Origin: Pachyseris speciosa
Taxonomy: Eukaryota > Cnidaria > Anthozoa > Scleractinia > Pachyseridae
DNA: 64,000 nt
Assembly: GCA_016490735.1 (NCBI GenBank)
Contig: JAEMWC010000247.1
Coordinates: 688,501 to 752,500, forward strand
Direction of reading: 5' to 3'
Shown: in pieces, positions 1-12,317 of the stretch
Layout: every line of letters begins with the position of its first letter
Position numbering within the stretch: position 1 is the first letter of the stretch
Program-made: the position numbers and the translations under genes
The notes under the pieces: model-generated
Databases searched by the model: none
Told to the model about the DNA's origin: nothing
Seen by the model: only the letters and a program-made list of their open reading frames with translations

Positions 1-5
1 CAAAA

Positions 6-345
6 ACAAAATGTGGAAACAATTCACTGTTCAAGGTAATACTCAGTATCTGGACATGATAAGGTGATAAGGTAAGAATAAGTAAATATAAACGGAAAAT
101 ATTTGATAAAGGATATACGTCAAACTGGACTGAAGAGGTATTCACAATTGATAAAATCCAATACACTAACCCAAAATACACTTACAAAATAAGCAATCTC
201 AATGATGACGAGATACAAAGGAGTTTTTATGAACCTGAATTGTTGAAAGCTAGCCAAAATATATTTAGAATTGATAAAGTCATTCCTAGAAATTATAAGA
301 AAAAATAAGCTTTGGTAAAGTGGAGTAGTTATCTAGATAAATTAA
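6..345 (+). pseudogene. Polinton integrase C-terminal remnant (copy 1)
   Basis: Translation in shifting frames matches the C-terminal half of the integrase at 25985-26983. A short core-domain stretch (MWKQFTVQGNTQYLDM) is followed, after a deletion of roughly 60 codons near base 60, by the region starting KVRISKYKRK and a degraded chromodomain (FRIDKVIPRNYKKK, an in-frame TAA near 306, then ALVKWSSY). In the family this enzyme joins element ends to host DNA. Here the N-terminal catalytic part lies outside the window or is lost, and the gene is plainly dead. It marks copy 1 of the Polinton family, upstream of the BRO, HNH and polymerase remnants. Confidence 0.85.
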
Positions 346-425
346 TAATGTTAATAATGTTAAAAATGTATAAGTGCATTGAAAAATAAAAATACATAAG
401 AATAAAATATGTTATACTGTAATAT

Positions 426-1151
426 ATGATGACAGTAAATAGATTATATACAAACTCTGATTTAAATATTAGCATTAATTTTTATTTTGATCAACAACAG
501 TTACTTGGATATAATGGTACAGACCAAGCAATAAGGAAAAATGTTGATTATGAAGACAAAAAGTATTTACCGTCTCCCAAACAGCTATTCAAAAACAGGT
601 CATCCATCTTTATTCATCAATGAGTCTGGCTTTTATTCACTTATTTTTTCTTCAAAATTAGAAACAGCAAAAAAATTTAAACATTGGGTTACATCAGTTG
701 TTCTTCCAAGCATAAGAAAATATGGTCAGTACAAATTATTTGATAATCCAAATAACCGCATGTCCAAAACTGAGATTGAGAATGACTTGCATTACAAAGT
801 TGTTTCTTACTTAAGACGTTTTTATCCTAATTTAATCATCATTGTTGGTCTTGGAGAAAATCAGGATACAAGCTATAAAAGAATCAACTCTTGAAAAAAG
901 GGATATCAAAAGAGTCAGCCAGATATTGTTATCCAAAATTTTCATAAAGTATATAGAGGCCTTTGCAATGAATTTAAATCACCAACAAATACTTACCAAT
1001 TAAGTGAATCTCAACTCCGAATGAAAAATTGTATAAATGTAGTGGATATAAGTTCAAAATTTCTGATGATTGTGATAAAATCATACGTCTAATTAACAAT
1101 TATTTTCAAGACGTACGAATACCTTGTAATCAAAAGTCAGAATTCATATAG
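426..1151 (+). pseudogene. BRO-N domain protein with C-terminal PD-(D/E)XK-like region, broken
   Basis: The N-terminal part (426 to about 610) and the next frame (541-894) together carry a BRO-N signature: a predicted DNA-binding core ending in NESGFYSLIFSSKLETAKKF and WVTSVVLPSIRKYGQY. The frame changes near 600 and meets TGA at 892-894. The same frame then continues with QPDIVI and CNEFKSPTN, spaced like the D and ExK of a PD-(D/E)XK nuclease; a further frame change near 1035 leads to a stop at 1149-1151. BRO proteins are common in large DNA viruses and some Polintons. The nuclease reading of the C-terminal half is inference from a short motif. It lies just after the integrase remnant and is probably an accessory gene of copy 1. 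Confidence 0.65.
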
Positions 1152-1526
1152 AAATCATATTTTTGGATTTCACAATCTTGAAGATCCGTATAATTCAGAC
1201 CAATTTGCAGATTTTTCTGTGTCGTGAACTACTTCCATTTGTCATAACTTTTGAAAAAATTGGACATCACCATTTTTTTCTGCCAGTTTTTAACACGTTC
1301 ATAATCAACCTTTTTCTTCTCTTCGAGGGTATATTTTTTTGGCCTTATGTTGGATGATTTCAAGAATTCAAAATCGGGATAATCTTTTATTTTTGAAATA
1401 CCTGTTTTACAATTATTAACACCTTCGCAACCATTTTTACAATACCTGTATTAATAATGAGATGTTGTTGTATAGAATACATACTATTATAAAATGAAAC
1501 TTCTTCTGTAGTTTGGTGGATAGCTT

Positions 1527-1911
1527 TTACATACTTTTTGTTTTGATGACTTTTGTGGCAAATTCATAGTTACGATTTACTGCTGCTTTTTTACAATTTT
1601 CTTGTTGCGCAACTAACTTAAGAATGGAAAGTTTGTTATTTGACCTGTTATTATCAATATGATCGATAACTTTTTCTTCTTGAATTAAACCATTACAACA
1701 TTCCCAAACAAATCTATGAAATTGAATTGTTTTATAATTGTTTTCTCCGTGTTTTCTTACTGTACACAACAAATAACCGTTTTTCTACAATGAGCCAGTG
1801 TTTGGTACTCTTTAAAAAATATGAATTATTTTTCTATCTTCCGAACTTGCATATGGATTATAAATCGGATGAATGTTATAAACACATTCTTTAACAGTGA
1901 CTTTGGTTGTC
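1527..1911 (-). pseudogene. HNH endonuclease-like gene, broken
   Basis: The open part (1772-1527) contains FHRFVWECCNG, then VIDHIDNNRSNNKLS and a QQENCKKA tail, which is the layout of HNH_3-type endonucleases: paired His/Asn zinc-finger-like nuclease found in phage and large DNA virus genes. An upstream start at 1911 (MTTKVTVKECVYNIHPIYNP) reaches an in-frame TAA near 1813 before a frame change leads into the HNH core, so this copy is disrupted. It is transcribed opposite to the BRO and polymerase remnants. I infer that it was an accessory gene of Polinton copy 1, since such genes accompany this family, but it could be an independent insertion. Confidence 0.65.
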
Positions 1912-2183
1912 ATACTTATTATAGGTCCCAAATGTTTAATGATTTTTCTTTAAAATAAAGCCATAAGTATTTTCAACCCAATATGGCTTAAAGAGATATG
2001 ACGTATAACAAGTACTGGAATGGAAATTAATACAAATTTTATCTCGCCATATAATAAGAACGAACCTACGCAAAAAAAATTGAAACATAAAATGAATGAA
2101 AACTTGTTCATCGATAGTCGAAGAACACCGATGAACTGAAATCAAATCATTAAAGAATTTTTTACATTGCATTACTGTTTTAG

Positions 2184-3797
2184 TTACGCTACTATAATTA
2201 CATAAACCTGCTTACAGAAACTTGTACTTACACTACTGTTACACCACAAATTACAAAAATTACTCAGCCTACTTACAGAAAAATCGGCTGCGCATGCCAC
2301 TAGTGCATACAAAGTATAGCTACACGATAAATTGAAATTTAATTCGTTTTTCAGACGTAAATTGTAGGTAAAATAAATTTCTAGAATTTTCATAGGCTTG
2401 TTAACCGTTTCTATTTTCAAGTTTTCGAGACAATTGTGGCTGCTACCAAGCCAGTAAGCTTGCGTTTTGTCTTTGTTTAATTTTAAGCCGGAAAACCTTT
2501 CGAATGCTTTTATAGTACTACACAGGTGTTTTAAGGAGCCCTTGTCATGCAAAAATGTTGTCAAGTCGTCAGCAAAAGCAGCGAGTTTAACGTCCGCATT
2601 GTCTATCATAATGCCTTTAATACACTGTACAAGGATCGTATCGAATTTTGATAAGAAGTTCCAAAGCTATAATGAAGAGGTATGGCGACAAAGGATCCAC
2701 TTGTCTTACACCTCTTGCGACTTTAAATATTGGTGACGAGAAACCATTGTTTGTGACACAACTTGTTATGTTGGAGTAAAAAACCGAGATCCAATTAACA
2801 AAGGAATCACCAAAATTAAAGGACCTTAAGGCATTGGATAAAAAATTCCAGCTTAAAAGAGTCGAATACTTTTTCGAAGTTAATTACGACCATCAACCCA
2901 GGTACTTGGTTAATCTTCGTATATTCCATGATGTCGTCAATTGACCGGTCAGCATCAAAAATAGTTATATTTTTGACGTACGCATATTGGTCTTTTTCCA
3001 GTCTCAATACCAGAGTTTTCGAAGCAGTTTTAGGGTCAACATTTAATAGAGAAATGGGTCGCTAGTTCTTGATTTAACGTCTATCTTTTGCTTTCTTTTC
3101 AACGAGTCTTATTATTGCTTGTTTTTGCGAGTTAGATAATGCACCATGTATATACGAGTAATTCAAGGAGTCATTAAATGGCCAAGCAGATTCCTGAATT
3201 TTTTGTAGAATTCAGGTGTTAAGCCGCCGTTTCCAGGTGTTTTTCCATTTGTGAATTTAGACAGAGCATTAATGCATTCACTGTTTGACAAACGTCCATC
3301 GCATAAATTTTTCTGATTTTGGTCTAATTTAGGAATATTATCGTCATTTAAAAAAATATTGAAAACGTCGGTCGCAGTCGCTTGATTCGCAGTTTTTGTA
3401 TAGTGTTGCATAGAAATCTTCGAGTTCTTTCATTATCGATTTTAAGTTTAGGACGAGTTTTTCATCTGCATTAATTAGGCGGAGATCTAATTTCCTCTTG
3501 GTTTTACTGGATTCCAGATTTAAAAACATTTTTCGAATTTTTCTCTCCCTGTTCGTACCAGTTCGCTCTCGATCTTATTATTTTACCCTGAGTAATGTAA
3601 TCATATGATGCTTCATACTCACTCCTGGCTTTATCCAGCTTTGTAATGTTTTCTTGAGATGGATTGTTGTTGAAGTTTTTCTCACATAGTTTTAAGATTT
3701 CTTCCGATCGCAGAAGCTGCGCTTTTCGATTCTTAGCGATTACCTTGCTGTATTTAATAGTAGTTTGCCTGACCCTATATTTAATTAGGTCCCACAA
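2184..3797 (-). pseudogene. LINE reverse transcriptase fragments
   Basis: Fragments in order on the minus strand are a linker region (3797-3504), the RT fingers region with FTNGKTPGNGGLTPEFYKKF (3411-3163), a segment with VVINFEKVFDS (3007-2816; the first catalytic Asp, normally DFxKAFD, is replaced by Asn) and the palm motif FADDLT (2609-2550) followed by GLKLNKDKT. At least three frameshifts or stops and the loss of the first Asp show it is inactive. Past about 2335 the frame no longer resembles RT. Confidence 0.85.
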
Positions 3798-3925
3798 TAC
3801 TCTTTTATCGTTAACTTCGGAAAATTCGGCGATCCATTTGGATACTCTGAATGAATTAGCTGTATGTAATTGTCGTCATCCAGAAGGCTGGAATTAAACT
3901 CCCAAGAAGGTCCAAATGGTTGATC

Positions 3926-4639
3926 TTAAGGGCTATTAACAGACAAACTGATTGCCGAGTGATTAGTTTTAATAGCTGGAGTGATTTCTGCTTTTTTGAC
4001 ATCGTCTTGTAGATCATCGCTTATAAGCCACAAGTCAATACGACGTTGTATAATAGGATTTCTTTTTCTCCAGGTAAACTGCCTTTTATCAGGATTTCGT
4101 AATGTCCAAATGTCGATAAGATTATATTCGAGCATGATATGTTGAATTTTTTTCACGGTAGATTTTGTTTCAATTTGGCCTCCAGAATTATCAAGATCAG
4201 CGTCTAGATGAACAATGAAATCTCCGCCAATGATGACCCCACATTCTGTGTCAAAATTAGCATTTTGAACAACAGACAAAATTTCTTGAAAAAAGACTGT
4301 TTAATCATTAAGTTTGGTAGGAGCGTATAAATTAAGCAGCAGAAACGGCGATTCTTGGATGGTCATTTCCAATAATATGTATCGGCCTTCATCGTCTATT
4401 ACGGTATTCTTTATTTCGTGCTGTAGCTGCTTATTAATAAGGACAAGTGCTCCTCTGCTATGATTTGAACAATGACTACAACTCATTTCTCCACGCCATT
4501 GAAATTTCCAGTCGTTTATGATCTCACGTGTGCTACATGTCTCTTGAAGAAACGTTATATCCGATTTTTGTTTTTCAAACCATGTAAATATGGATTTACG
4601 TTTGCGGAGGTGTCGAATGCCTCGAGTCTTAAGAGACAT
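3926..4639 (-). pseudogene. LINE APE-type endonuclease domain
   Basis: Two frames (4639-4301 and 4279-3926) together give an endonuclease/exonuclease/phosphatase fold domain. The first has ITFLQETCST, where the Glu is the metal ligand, and FLLLNLYAPT. The second has IIGGDFIVHLD (usually GDFN in the family, so the Asn is changed) and ends with TNHSAISL, carrying the catalytic His of the SDH-type motif. In L1-like elements this domain nicks target DNA to prime reverse transcription. A frameshift near 4290 separates the halves. It is the 5' part of the LINE at 2184-4690. Confidence 0.85.
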
Positions 4640-4690
4640 AATTTTGAAGTTAAACTCCCCTATTTTTTTGTGTTAGGTATTGTCTGAAAG

Positions 4691-5168
4691 AGTAGATAGG
4701 TGATAGTGAACAAAAAAAACATTCTTTGGTGACAATAATTAGCTGATGATTGTACGACTGCAGCAAAGCATAGTTTTTAAAGCTGATAATTAAGTAGGTT
4801 ACATAATCACACGCATGTTTACAACACGAACATACAAAAGAGACTGAGAATGCTGCACTAACCGATTGCCCTAAAGCGAGAATATCATTTCTTCATTACA
4901 ACATAAATCCTACATTAAAGTACCAGCTCAATGCGGTGCGCGGAAATTTATGCAATTAGAAGAAGAGAAAGCGATTAGCATAAGCTTGTTTTTTAAAAAG
5001 CAAAGAGCGAAAAAGCTAAAAAAAATAATTAATGTTTACAAATTCTCGTGACATGGAATAAACTTTCCATTGACATAAAACTTGTCAGTGAATTTTTACT
5101 AAAGTATACATTGTAGCATCTATCCTTAGCGTCTTTAAATTTAATTTAATATTTGAATTATTAAAGAT
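4691..5168 (+). other. Spacer without recognised gene
   Basis: AT-rich sequence between the 5' end of the LINE and the start of the copy 1 polymerase. Nothing coding or repeated was recognised. Confidence 0.5.
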
Positions 5169-6059
5169 TTGAGTGATGAAGAATTAAAAAAAAAAATGGT
5201 TGAGTATAGAAAGATGGAAAAACCATATTTAATTCCACCGCCAATTCAATTTCGTGATAAGCCAATACCAGCTCCTCGCAAAAGCGTTAAAGAGATGGTT
5301 CAGGAGTATTAAGATAACATCATTCCTCTGCCGCCTCAATTCAGAGATCGTTTAAAACCAATTCCTGCTCGAAGAACCAAAAAACCAATACCACGCCCAC
5401 GAACGAAAATTGATCGAATAAGCAAGGCTTTGGAAGGATAAAAGACATCATTTGAAATTACAATAAAAAAAATACAGATCCATTAGTTCAATTACAAAAT
5501 ATGAGATTAGCTTTGGAAACATATTTGAAAAAAATGCTGATTAATACGAAAGGGTTTAAATTTGTTGAAACGCTTAAGGTGACTTTCAAAAAAAAACAAA
5601 GATGATATACAAATATATAAAACAGGTTATTTCAACAGCAAACCAAAAACAATAATAATTAATGAAAATGAAATGAATGAAGAATTACAAAGGTCTAAAC
5701 AAGAGATATTAAACGGTATTGCAGTTTGGATACCAGAGGGTTCAGGTTGGACTATTGAATCTGTTGATAATCATTTTATCAATATAGTAAATTATCCACC
5801 AATGAATGGGTCATCTTATATAAAACTTCTTTCAGAACTCATAAACCTAAAAAATGAACATAATGAATGTTTCACATGGTCTCATATAACACATTTAAGC
5901 CCACAAAAAAGATCCACAAAGAATAAAAAAATCAGACAAAGTATTAGTTAATACATTGGATTATTCAGATATTGAATTTCCTGTAAATGTTAAACAGTGT
6001 TATCAGATTGAGAATCAAAATAATGTTAATATCAATGTATTTGGATATGAAATTCTCAA

Positions 6060-7020
6060 ACTCATTAATTATTCACAAGGTTATTAGTCGATCGGAGTGC
6101 CCCATTTTTGTCAGGTGCATGTATCTTGATACCCAATGAAAGTACGGATCAAGACACGTCCCATTAGTTCAAAAAGTGATCAAGACACTGATCACGACCC
6201 TTGAATTTTAATTAGGAACCTCAAAAATTTCAATGCAGGCAATTATTAATATGCGCCTTTTAAAGTAACGTGAAAATTACATCTCCTTTACCCTGAATCT
6301 CAAGTGGATTCAATTTTTTGGCAACATTTTTATCTCCCAACCGACGCTTCAGACACATGCTATCACGTAAAAACGAACTGGGTGGACACCTTCCCCCTGA
6401 CTCTTTGTACATGTAGCTACTTCTATGACAAACTTTGCAAGCTATTAGTTAAGAGATATAGTATCCATTTCCTATATTTTACAGGGTAACAGAATTCACC
6501 TCGTGTAATTCATAATCTTTGACTAGACCGCTTGTCATGATTCAAAATCGGTACTCCCGTCTCTCTTTCCAGCTGCCATGGTACTTTAGTACTTTGTAGA
6601 AGCTGGGACGGCCTCATAAGCTATCAACTGGATCTCGGGTAAGGTTTTAGGTGGTCGACAACGACTCGCTCCGTCCGTGATCTCCGCCATCATGTTTCAG
6701 CTACAGTGGATGACTACTGACGCAAAACAACTCCCACATAATGTGTGCAGGCAAAGGGTTGTGAACAATGCGAAAGAATGTTTTCGCTATTGCTCGTTAA
6801 AACAATCGGTGATAATTATACAGATAATAAATATCCCATTTTATTTTTACGAGTTTCAGATGCCGTATCAAAAATTCGTGCTTCGTGTTTAACAAGGGGT
6901 TCCAAACGCCTCGAAACAATAAAAGCACTCCGTCGTCGGCGTCGTACTTTCATCTGTTTCTCGGTGTTTGGAACCCCTGATGAACACTCGCACTCGTTTT
7001 TGATATATTACATAAACATG
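6060..7020. other. Unrelated insert or deletion scar inside copy 1 polymerase, with small foldback
   Basis: This stretch replaces the part of the polymerase that holds exonuclease motif I in copy 3. It is not recognisable as polymerase. At its right end 6893-6916 and 6957-6981 form imperfect inverted repeats of about 24 bp (core GGGGTTCCAAAC) around a 40-nt loop, a small foldback. No target duplication was recognised. Confidence 0.55.
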
Positions 7021-8414
7021 ACTGATGAAGATAAACTATGTTTTAGGAATGCTGATAAATGTCATATTTGTGATCAACAATATACAGACAAAGATGTAAG
7101 AGTTAGAGATCATTGTCATATTACTAGTCAATATAGGGGATCTGCTCATCAGGATTGTAATTTGCAATTCAGAATAAAACCATCGGAAATTAAGATTCCT
7201 GTCATCTTTCACAATCTGAGAGGCTATGATAGTCATTTCATTATGCAGCGAATTGGTAAAATAGCTAAAAAGCATACATACAAAAAAAGAAAAAAAAGAA
7301 AGGCGAAAAGAAATAGATGGAAATAAATGCAATCCCTAATAATATGGAGAAATACATGGCTTTCATGCTTCGAAAACATTTAATTTTCCTTGATAGTTTT
7401 CAATTAATGAGCTCTGGTCCTGATAAGCTTGCAAGCAATTTACCAAATGAAGCCTTCAAATATACTAATGAGATGTTTAAAAGTGAACAATTCAATCTGA
7501 TGAAACAGAAAGAAGTTTATCCTTATGATTACATGGATTCATTTGATAAATTTAATGATAAACAATTACCGTCAATAGAAGCTTTTTACAGCATATTGAA
7601 TGACGAGCATATAACCGACGAACAATACGAACATGCACCATTATTTCACTTAACCAGGATTAAGTTGGGATGCTATGCTCAAAATGACTAACATTAAATT
7701 AGAACTAATGACAGGCATTGATATGTTTCATTTTATCGAAAAAGGTATGAGAGCCGGAATTTCTTATATAGCTAACCGATACGGAAAAGCAAACAATAAA
7801 TACCTGAAACATTATAATAAAAACGAGGCCTCAAAATATATTATGTGTTTAGATGCTAAATAATCTATACGCATGAGCTTTGAGTCAGTTTTTACCTACA
7901 GTACAGGAGGATTCAAATGGATGAAACAGGAAGAAATCAACAAAATAAATTTAGCTAAATACACTGAAAACAGTAAAAAAAAAAAAGGGGTTGATTTTAG
8001 AAGTTTACCTCGAATATTCTGAAAATTTCAAAATTCGCATACTGATTACCGTTGCGCTGCTGAAAACTTTAAAGTAACAAAAGACATTCTATCATCTTAC
8101 TGTAAAAATATCAGTCAAAAGTACAACATATCAACTGGATTAATTGAAAAGCTTATTCCAACATTGTCTGACAAACAAAATTACGTATTACATTATAGAA
8201 ACCTTCAATTGTATCTCAATCTTGGGTTGAAACTTTTAGAAAGTAAACAGGATTCAGGAATTTAATAAATCACCATGGCTACAACAATACATAGACTATA
8301 ATACACAGAAAAGAACCAATGCCAAAAACAGCTCTGAAAAGGACTTCTTCAAGCTCATCAATAACAGCGTATTTGGCAAAACAATGCAAAACCTCAGCAT
8401 GCATGCCGATGTCA

Positions 8415-9765
8415 CAGGGAGCCCGAGCGCTAGATATTTATAAGCTTTATAGGTTATTCATACTATTACAATAAAAAGGAAAGATTTACCTATGTGCCTG
8501 TGTCTTTCTTTAGTCGTTTTGGAAGCGATTCCGTTAGCGCGAAGACGGTTTTTGTCCGTTCGATTTCAAGAACATAATCGCTTCAAGCGCGTCCGATTAA
8601 CGTCTCGAGTTTCAAGTATTAACTATTATCTCCCACCAGGGGCGGGTTTCTGGTTTCAATTTTAAAATTTTAACGGTAGGAGAGAGAGGAAAAGAGACAT
8701 GGGGTGAAACTCTTAGATACCTTTCGTACGATCTGTGACTACAGTTGACCCGACCACCACACGCGCAGAATGCACGAGGTTAACGCGAGCCGATAGCGAC
8801 CGGGAATTATATTGAAACCTCTCTGTTGATCGTTGTCGAAAGACCTGCACGACAAAAAGCAGGAACGTGTTGTTTGATTTGTTATTTAAGCTTATGATAA
8901 AAATCGCAATCCACGATCAACTGTGTGAGGAATGTCATATGCACAAGTTACGAACTCTGTGAGACTTACATTTTACATTTACCGCCACATTTTCTCTCTC
9001 TCAGCTCTTGACAAATTATGAACGCCTCTCTGCAATTTTAGTGCGGTCTTTGTCATGACAGAATCGCCCGTAAATCTCGATCTCTCTTTAAAAATTATTG
9101 TTCTCGACCGATTGCGTGCGAATATACCTTGTATCACGCGTGGTTTGTTCTGAATTTTATTTTCAACTCGCGTGCCTGTCAAAAATAACAAAAGAGCTTG
9201 TCAAGAGAACAAAAAAACAGTCTTCACGAAAGACACACCGAACTAGAAGTATCAACTTCCGGTCAAGTCAAGTGTGGTCGTTGATTTAACGAAAACCGCC
9301 TCCAAAAAACAACGAGATTTTATCGGCAAAAGGCATATCCTAAGGGACAAAATTGAATATGAGTTTTTAATTTCACCTCATATCAATCCATTGGTGGAAT
9401 TTTTAGTTGCTTTTCTTCAATAATAAGAGCATATAACCTTTAGGAAAAATTGGTCTTGAAATAGTTTCATCCCTTGTCTCTTTTCTCTTACGGAGAGTTA
9501 TAGTTAAATTTTAACAGTTGAAAGCCAAAACCCGCCCCCGGTGGGAGATAATAGTTAATACTTGAAAGTCAAGACGTTAATCGGATGCCCTTGAAGCGAT
9601 TATGTTTTTGAAATCGAACGGCGAAAAACCGTCTTTGGGCTATAAACGGCATCGCTTCCAAAAGGACTAAAGAAAGACACATGCACATAGGTAAATCTTT
9701 TCTTTTTATTATAATAGTATGAATAACTTATAAAGCTTATAAATATCTAGCGCTCGGGCTCCCTC
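8415..9765. mobile_element. Non-autonomous DNA transposon, long TIRs, 11-bp target duplication
   Basis: The ends are inverted repeats beginning AGGGAGCCCGAGCGCTAGAT and extending, with divergence, for more than 200 bp (subterminal GGGCGGG and TCTCCCACC blocks near 8635 and 9530). It is flanked by TGCCGATGTCA (8404-8414) and TGCCGATATCA (9766-9776), one mismatch in 11. The polymerase sequence of copy 1 resumes on the other side, so the boundaries are biological. No transposase was recognised inside. An 11-bp duplication would fit MULE-type transposition, but this is only suggestive. Confidence 0.85.
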
Positions 9766-10045
9766 TGCCGATATCAAACTTGTTGCAAGTGAAAAGAAAC
9801 TAGCAAAATTAGCTTCCAAACCAACTTATGTTAACAGCAAAATATTTAACTAAAATTTGGTAGCGTTGCATAAAATAAAAGAATCACTCACTTTAAACAG
9901 ACCAGTATATATAGGAATGTGTATTCTCGAACTTTGCAAAACACTAATGTATGACTTTCATTACAATTATAGTAAACAAAAATATGGAGAAAAAGCTAGG
10001 TTGCTTTGCACAGACACAGAGAGTCTAACTTATGAGATTGAAGCA

Positions 10046-11256
10046 AGCCTGGGACCAGGCTCCGCAGTGGGGTTAAGGAGCGAAAAGAAGGAACGTGGCG
10101 AGAAAAAATCGGAGGACTGGGGGAGGGGAAGGGGCGGCGGAGCCTGGAGACATGCGTTTCATGCCGCCGATTCGCCCTGAAGTAAATTGAAATGTCAACA
10201 AGTCGATCAAACTGTCAAAAAGTTGACGTCAGAGATGTTTCTTCGCATGAATGCATCTAAAAAGTCAACATCGGCGCACATAAGTTTTCACGCGGGAGAT
10301 AAGAATGCACCGAGAGCGAATTTCTGGCTTCAGCAAAACGGTTTTCATTTCGCCTGAATGCAAAGGGGTTCCCATCGTTTCAGTTTTTAATAGTCTAAAA
10401 TAAATAAAGAGTTGCTCGTTGATCCCGGACAGCATGCGCAGTTTGTCATTTTAGCTGAAGACTTAAACATAAATTAGTGCGTGGAGATGTTTTCAACTGG
10501 CTTGTCTTTCTTGTGCCAGACAAGTCGTTCGAATATAGCAGTCGTTTGCAATGAGCCTCTAGACCAGGGCCAAGAATCGATTAGCAGTGCTCTGTTCGAG
10601 AAGGAAAGTTTGGGATCCCAACCAAAGCGATCCACTGCGTTCCGATCTCCGACAGGCGTATCATGGCGTAACTCCTTCGACGAAGCGAAAGATTTAAAGA
10701 TGGTTTAGAGGAGAATACCCCGAATACGAACGGTGAACTGCAGGCCACACCAGCGGCGGCACGACTACAACAGTCGATCGTCTATATCCCAAGTTTCTTT
10801 TACAAGACAACGAGGGAGCAGTTGAAAGATTAAACTTCCAAAAACCAAGCGGAAGAATCACTCTTTTTTGCCACCGATTGTAGGCAAAGCTTTTGCCGAG
10901 GAATATGCGAAAATTCTCTCAAAGAAGCCTGTATCGCTTGCTCAAAATCGATGTCCGAGATCCGAACGCCTGAAGATGCCATTTCTTTTCCTGAGTTACA
11001 CAACGCGTGCGGGACTTTCAAGCATTAACAATCGGCTTCAACATCCGCAATCTGTCAACACTGAGAACTTTGACCAATCAGTTCATGATACCAGAATCTG
11101 GTATCATGGATCGGCGGCACGAAAGGCAATGTTTCCAGGCTCCGCCGCCCCTTCCCCCCGCCAATCCTCCGCTCGGCTCGCTTCGCTCGCCGATTGTTTT
11201 TCGCCAAGTGCCTTCTTTTCGCTCCTTCACCCCACTGCGGAGCCTGGTCCCAGGCT
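10046..11256. mobile_element. Non-autonomous DNA transposon, long TIRs, perfect 11-bp target duplication
   Basis: Terminal inverted repeats start AGCCTGGGACCAGGCTCCGC and continue CAGTGGGG, with looser similarity reaching about 150 bp inward (GC-rich, GGCGGCGGAGCCTGG-type blocks at 10133 and 11143). The target duplication AGATTGAAGCA is perfect (10035-10045 and 11257-11267). The polymerase frame is interrupted exactly at these points. Internal ORFs resemble nothing I know. The GC content and base use differ sharply from the AT-rich polymerase around it. Confidence 0.9.
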
Positions 11257-11667
11257 AGATTGAAGCAGAAGGTGTTTATCAAGACTTTTGGAATGACAAA
11301 GAAAAATTTGATAACAGTGATTATCCAGAAGATTCAAACTTTTGTCACAAAACAAATAAGAAAGTAATAAGAAAATTAAAAAATGAAGTCGCTAGCATTC
11401 CAATCACAGAATTCATCGGACTAAGAAGCAAAATGTACTCTTAAATCAAAGATAATATGATAAACGGAAAAACAGCCAAAGGAGTTAAAAACTTTGTTAT
11501 CAAAAAGGACATCAAGCTTAAAAATTATAAGGATGAATTATTTACCAACAAGCAATTATATCATAGGATTAAAATATCACTCTCACGTTTCGATGATAAG
11601 AGATACATATTAAACGATGGAATACAATCATATGCTTACGGTCATACAAAAATATTTCAAAATATAT

Positions 11668-11885
11668 AGTTTTCCGCTTAAATTTCGTCGTTGAGAAAAA
11701 ATATATAGTTTCCATCATCTGGTATGTAGTTGGGTGTATTATGAGAGCAAGGGATTCGAGATCAAACAAAAACCAAAGTCGAGAACCAAGAAGAAGAACC
11801 GAGTTGAAGAACCGAGAAGAAGAGCCAAGGTCAAGAGAGAAACATATAGTTTTCACCAGCTGGTATGTAGTTGGGTAGAGCATTT
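11668..11885 (+). repeat. Subterminal iteron-like repeats after copy 1 polymerase
   Basis: A ~33-bp unit with core ATATAGTTT and CTGGTATGTAGTTGGGT occurs at about 11698 and 11847, with a partial core at 11663. Between the copies is a purine-rich tract of AGAACCGAG-type repeats (11765-11830). The position directly after the polymerase 3' end is where Polinton A has its iteron-containing terminal repeat, so this is probably the degenerate right terminal zone of copy 1. Confidence 0.5.
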
Positions 11886-12151
11886 CTCATGAAACATACG
11901 CTGGTTACATGGCCTTGGGAAAACGAACGCAAATTATCTTTTGTAAAAAACCATTACAATGGGTCTGGGCTACGAGCACAAATAGAAAATATAAAAATGG
12001 CGTGTTGAAATCTGGCTAATATAGAGGGTAAACATGCATCAAAATGGATGTACACATACGATAAACATGCTAGATTCTGAAAAATGCCCTGGTACCCCCA
12101 ACCTCTATACTACTTAGGAAGGAGGGAAGCGACGGGTGCGTGCCCCCCACC

Positions 12152-12215
<64 letters not shown>

Positions 12216-12317
12216 CGGGTCGCGAAAGTCCGTTTACTAGATACCGGCTATTACAAAAAAGGTAAACCCAAAGTAAATGTAGTACTTGCGTCCTGACTCG
12301 CTTGTTGTGTGGATTAA
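11886..12317. other. Spacer; only a CA microsatellite recognised
   Basis: No gene was recognised. It holds the CA microsatellite listed separately. It precedes the hAT remnant. Confidence 0.5.
12154..12213 (+). repeat. (AC)n microsatellite
   Basis: About 30 uninterrupted AC dinucleotides. Confidence 0.97.

Larger units (their letters stand above)
2184..4690 (-). mobile_element. Non-LTR retrotransposon (L1/Tx1-like), decayed, inserted in Polinton copy 1
   Basis: A minus-strand retrotransposon body with an APE-type endonuclease followed by a reverse transcriptase, in several frames with stops. The recognisable homology ends near 2335, so the C-terminal part and 3' end are missing. Related sequence occurs at 51240-54931. 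It separates the HNH remnant from the polymerase of copy 1, so it inserted into that element after its arrival. No clear target-site duplication or poly-A tail was identified. Confidence 0.85.
5169..11668 (+). pseudogene. Polinton protein-primed type B DNA polymerase (copy 1), broken
   Basis: The N-terminal Pro/Arg-rich tail (PIPAPRKSVKEMV near 5270) and the SEGSGWTIESVD-type block (5730) match the polymerase starts at 27475 and 59508. The middle resumes at 7021 with a Cys/His cluster (CHICDQQY, RDHCHITSQYRGSAHQDCN), the exonuclease II motif NLRGYDSHF and the MEKYMAFML region (7350). The palm follows in fragments, with a polymerase C motif (LLCTDTES, 10006-10029). The C-terminus (SRFDDKRYILNDGIQSYAYGH) ends at 11668. 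About 150 residues including exonuclease motif I are missing between 6055 and 7020. Two DNA transposons (8415-9765 and 10046-11256) split the palm and many frameshifts are present, so it is non-functional. In Polintons this enzyme replicates the element from a terminal protein. Confidence 0.9.

Noticed and set aside
1936..2172. Minus-strand ORF of 78 codons as a gene
   Set aside because: No family pattern; lies between HNH and LINE remnants with composition like spacer.
12154..12213. CRISPR-like or regulatory repeat
   Set aside because: Plain AC microsatellite; no spacer structure. No CRISPR array exists in the window.
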